DNA of 64,000 nt from CAZSBG01 sp964605145 (GTDB lineage: Bacteria; Zhuqueibacterota; Zhuqueibacteria; Thermofontimicrobiales; Thermofontimicrobiaceae), in assembly GCA_964605145.1 (NCBI GenBank), contig CAZSBG010000008.1, positions 1-64,000 of the forward strand. Direction: 5' to 3'. This document shows, in pieces, positions 62,827 through 64,000 of this stretch. How positions within the stretch are numbered: the stretch's first letter is position 1; every line of letters begins with the position of its first letter. The position numbers and the translations under genes are program-made. A model generated the notes under the pieces. The model searched no databases, was not told the DNA's origin, and worked only from the letters and a program-made list of their open reading frames with translations.

Positions 62827-64000
62827 ATGAAAAAAAGTTTTTGTACAATTTTATTGGTTCTGCTTTTTGCAATGGTTTCATTTGCACAGCAGGTAGTAGT
62901 AAGCGAAGACATCGCAGGCGACGTGGTATGGACATCTGATAATGAATACATATTGGATGGATTAATCTTCGTAGATTCGTTATCGATATTAACAATCGAG
63001 GCAGGCACAGTAATAAAAGGGAGACTGCTATCGAACATCACCACGGGTGACGGAGCAAGTGCGTTGATAGTAAGACGTGGCGCGCAAATATTTGCAGAGG
63101 GAACACCTGAAAGCCCGATTATTTTCACCAGTGAGTTGGATGATGTAACCGTACCTGATGATTTATTGTTGACAGACAGAGGATTGTGGGGTGGATTGAT
63201 ATTGTTAGGCGATGCAGTAACAAATCAGCCGACAACGGAAAATCAGATAGAGGGGATACCGAATAACTTTAACGCCAGGTACGGTGGGAATGATGATGCA
63301 GATAACTCGGGAGTTGTACGGTACGTATCGATACGTCACGGTGGATTTTCGATAAGCGGAGTTCCTGGAGACGAGATAAACGGCTTGACAATGGGAGCGG
63401 TAGGCAGCGGAACCACTATAGAGCATGTAGAAGTATTTAGCAATCTGGATGATGGATACGAGTGGTTCGGTGGTACGGTAAATACGAAATATTTAGCTGC
63501 AATTATGTGCGGAGACGATGCATTCGATTATGATCAAGGCTGGCGTGGTAAGAACCAGTTTTGGTTTGCATTGCAAGGCGACGATGAAGCCGGACGAGGC
63601 GGCGAGCATGACGGTGGCGATGATAATGAAACAGGCACACCGTACGCAATGCCGATAATTTCCAATGCGACATATATTGGTTCGGGTGCAAGCGCAGTTG
63701 GTGTTGGCGGCGACGGAAACGACCGAACGATCTATTTGAGGGATAATGCAGGCGGAAAATATTACAACAGTATATTCACAGATTATGTAGGCGTCGGGTT
63801 AAAGATAGAAGATATCGACGGTCAAGACAGCCGTCAGCAGTTGGAAGACGGGAATATATTATTCAGCAACAACTACTGGTGGGGCTTTGGCGCCGGCAAC
63901 GATTTATTGACGATAGCATCGGGCACTCAGTGGATAGCGGATCATTTAGCAGCGAACAGCAATCAGGTAATTGATCCGATGTTGAGAGGTATCAGCAGAA
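62827..64000 (+). CDS. Secreted beta-helix-like protein, 3' end outside window
   Basis: At least 391 codons are open from ATG 62827 (AAGGAG 8 nt upstream) to the end of the window; the stop lies beyond it. A Sec signal peptide (MKKSFCTILLVLLFAMVSFAQ) is followed by a beta-rich, Gly/Asp-rich protein: LTIEAGTVIKG, ALIVRRGAQIFAEGTPESP, RGLWGGLILLG, VVRYVSIRHGG, IEHVEVFSNLDDGYEWFGG, DAFDYDQGWRGKNQFW. That is the wording of secreted right-handed-helix proteins of FCB bacteria that are often coupled to a TonB receptor and end in a T9SS sorting domain; the end is not visible here. Probably the receptor's extracellular partner. Confidence 0.82.
   Translation, partial: MKKSFCTILLVLLFAMVSFAQQVVVSEDIAGDVVWTSDNEYILDGLIFVDSLSILTIEAGTVIKGRLLSNITTGDGASALIVRRGAQIFAEGTPESPIIFTSELDDVTVPDDLLLTDRGLWGGLILLGDAVTNQPTTENQIEGIPNNFNARYGGNDDADNSGVVRYVSIRHGGFSISGVPGDEINGLTMGAVGSGTTIEHVEVFSNLDDGYEWFGGTVNTKYLAAIMCGDDAFDYDQGWRGKNQFWFALQGDDEAGRGGEHDGGDDNETGTPYAMPIISNATYIGSGASAVGVGGDGNDRTIYLRDNAGGKYYNSIFTDYVGVGLKIEDIDGQDSRQQLEDGNILFSNNYWWGFGAGNDLLTIASGTQWIADHLAANSNQVIDPMLRGISR

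Noticed and set aside
1..64000. tRNA, rRNA, CRISPR arrays, complete insertion sequences, prophage
   Set aside because: Gaps between genes were read for acceptor/T-arm patterns, rRNA-like stretches, regularly spaced repeats and transposase motifs; none was found, although short or divergent RNA genes could be missed by eye.

Overview
The window reads as a contiguous piece of a bacterial chromosome, moderately AT-rich, from a member of the FCB superphylum (the Bacteroidota/Calditrichota/KSB1 side of the tree). Three things point there. The sigma-70 factor at 35.7 kb is the short form without region 1.1 that serves as principal sigma factor in Bacteroidota. There are several type IX secretion (T9SS) traits: PNPF-type C-terminal sorting domains, two PorU-like C25 proteases, a PorV/PorQ-like protein and a PorD (DUF4835)-like protein. 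There is also a TonB-dependent receptor with an N-terminal carboxypeptidase-like domain. Unlike true Bacteroidota, most genes here have strong Shine-Dalgarno sequences, so I favour a KSB1/Calditrichota-like lineage; this is an inference.

Layout. 0-16 kb is mostly minus-strand housekeeping: the tail of a T9SS cargo, a bifunctional nuclease, a metalloenzyme, a SpoIID lipoprotein, era with a coupled small membrane protein, an alanine/glycine symporter, proS, a Cys-rich unknown, hemW, lepB, an ABC exporter pair and lepA. 16-19.4 kb is an AT-rich island with a small secreted protein, flanked by a 17-bp inverted repeat, and a T9SS-exported Asp-box propeller. 19.6-28.9 kb (minus) holds an M49-like lipoprotein peptidase, an M1 aminopeptidase with HEAT repeats, a GAF-GGDEF protein, an unknown, a secreted protein with an N-terminal helix-hairpin-helix domain and a probable beta-barrel, and a PorV-like protein. 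29.1-45.4 kb (mostly plus) holds the PorD-like protein, an Ig-like lipoprotein, a solute-binding-protein/histidine-kinase pair, rpsU, the principal sigma factor, a RseC-like protein and two tandem PorU-like proteases. 45.7-53 kb has an RlmD/TrmA-type methyltransferase, lon, an NTF2-like lipoprotein, class I fumarase and a peroxiredoxin. 53.1-64 kb looks like a phosphate-response region: PhoB and PhoR, PstS, an M28 peptidase, a PAP2 phosphatase, a TonB receptor and a secreted protein cut by the window edge.

Features that ordinary gene calling would miss: (1) a family of about 166-bp elements with terminal inverted repeats, four copies at 3.7, 5.2, 28.9 and 49.8 kb, resembling a MITE; (2) 11-bp-periodic direct repeats resembling PhoB boxes upstream of the PAP2 gene and, twice, upstream of the TonB receptor, which suggest that receptor and its secreted neighbour are phosphate-starvation genes; (3) a consensus promoter, palindrome and terminator-like hairpin between the histidine kinase and rpsU that could encode a small RNA; (4) the solute-binding-protein/histidine-kinase gene pair, with no permease or response regulator beside it.

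No rRNA, tRNA, CRISPR array, transposase or phage gene was recognised. All family assignments are from reading motifs; no database search was possible.
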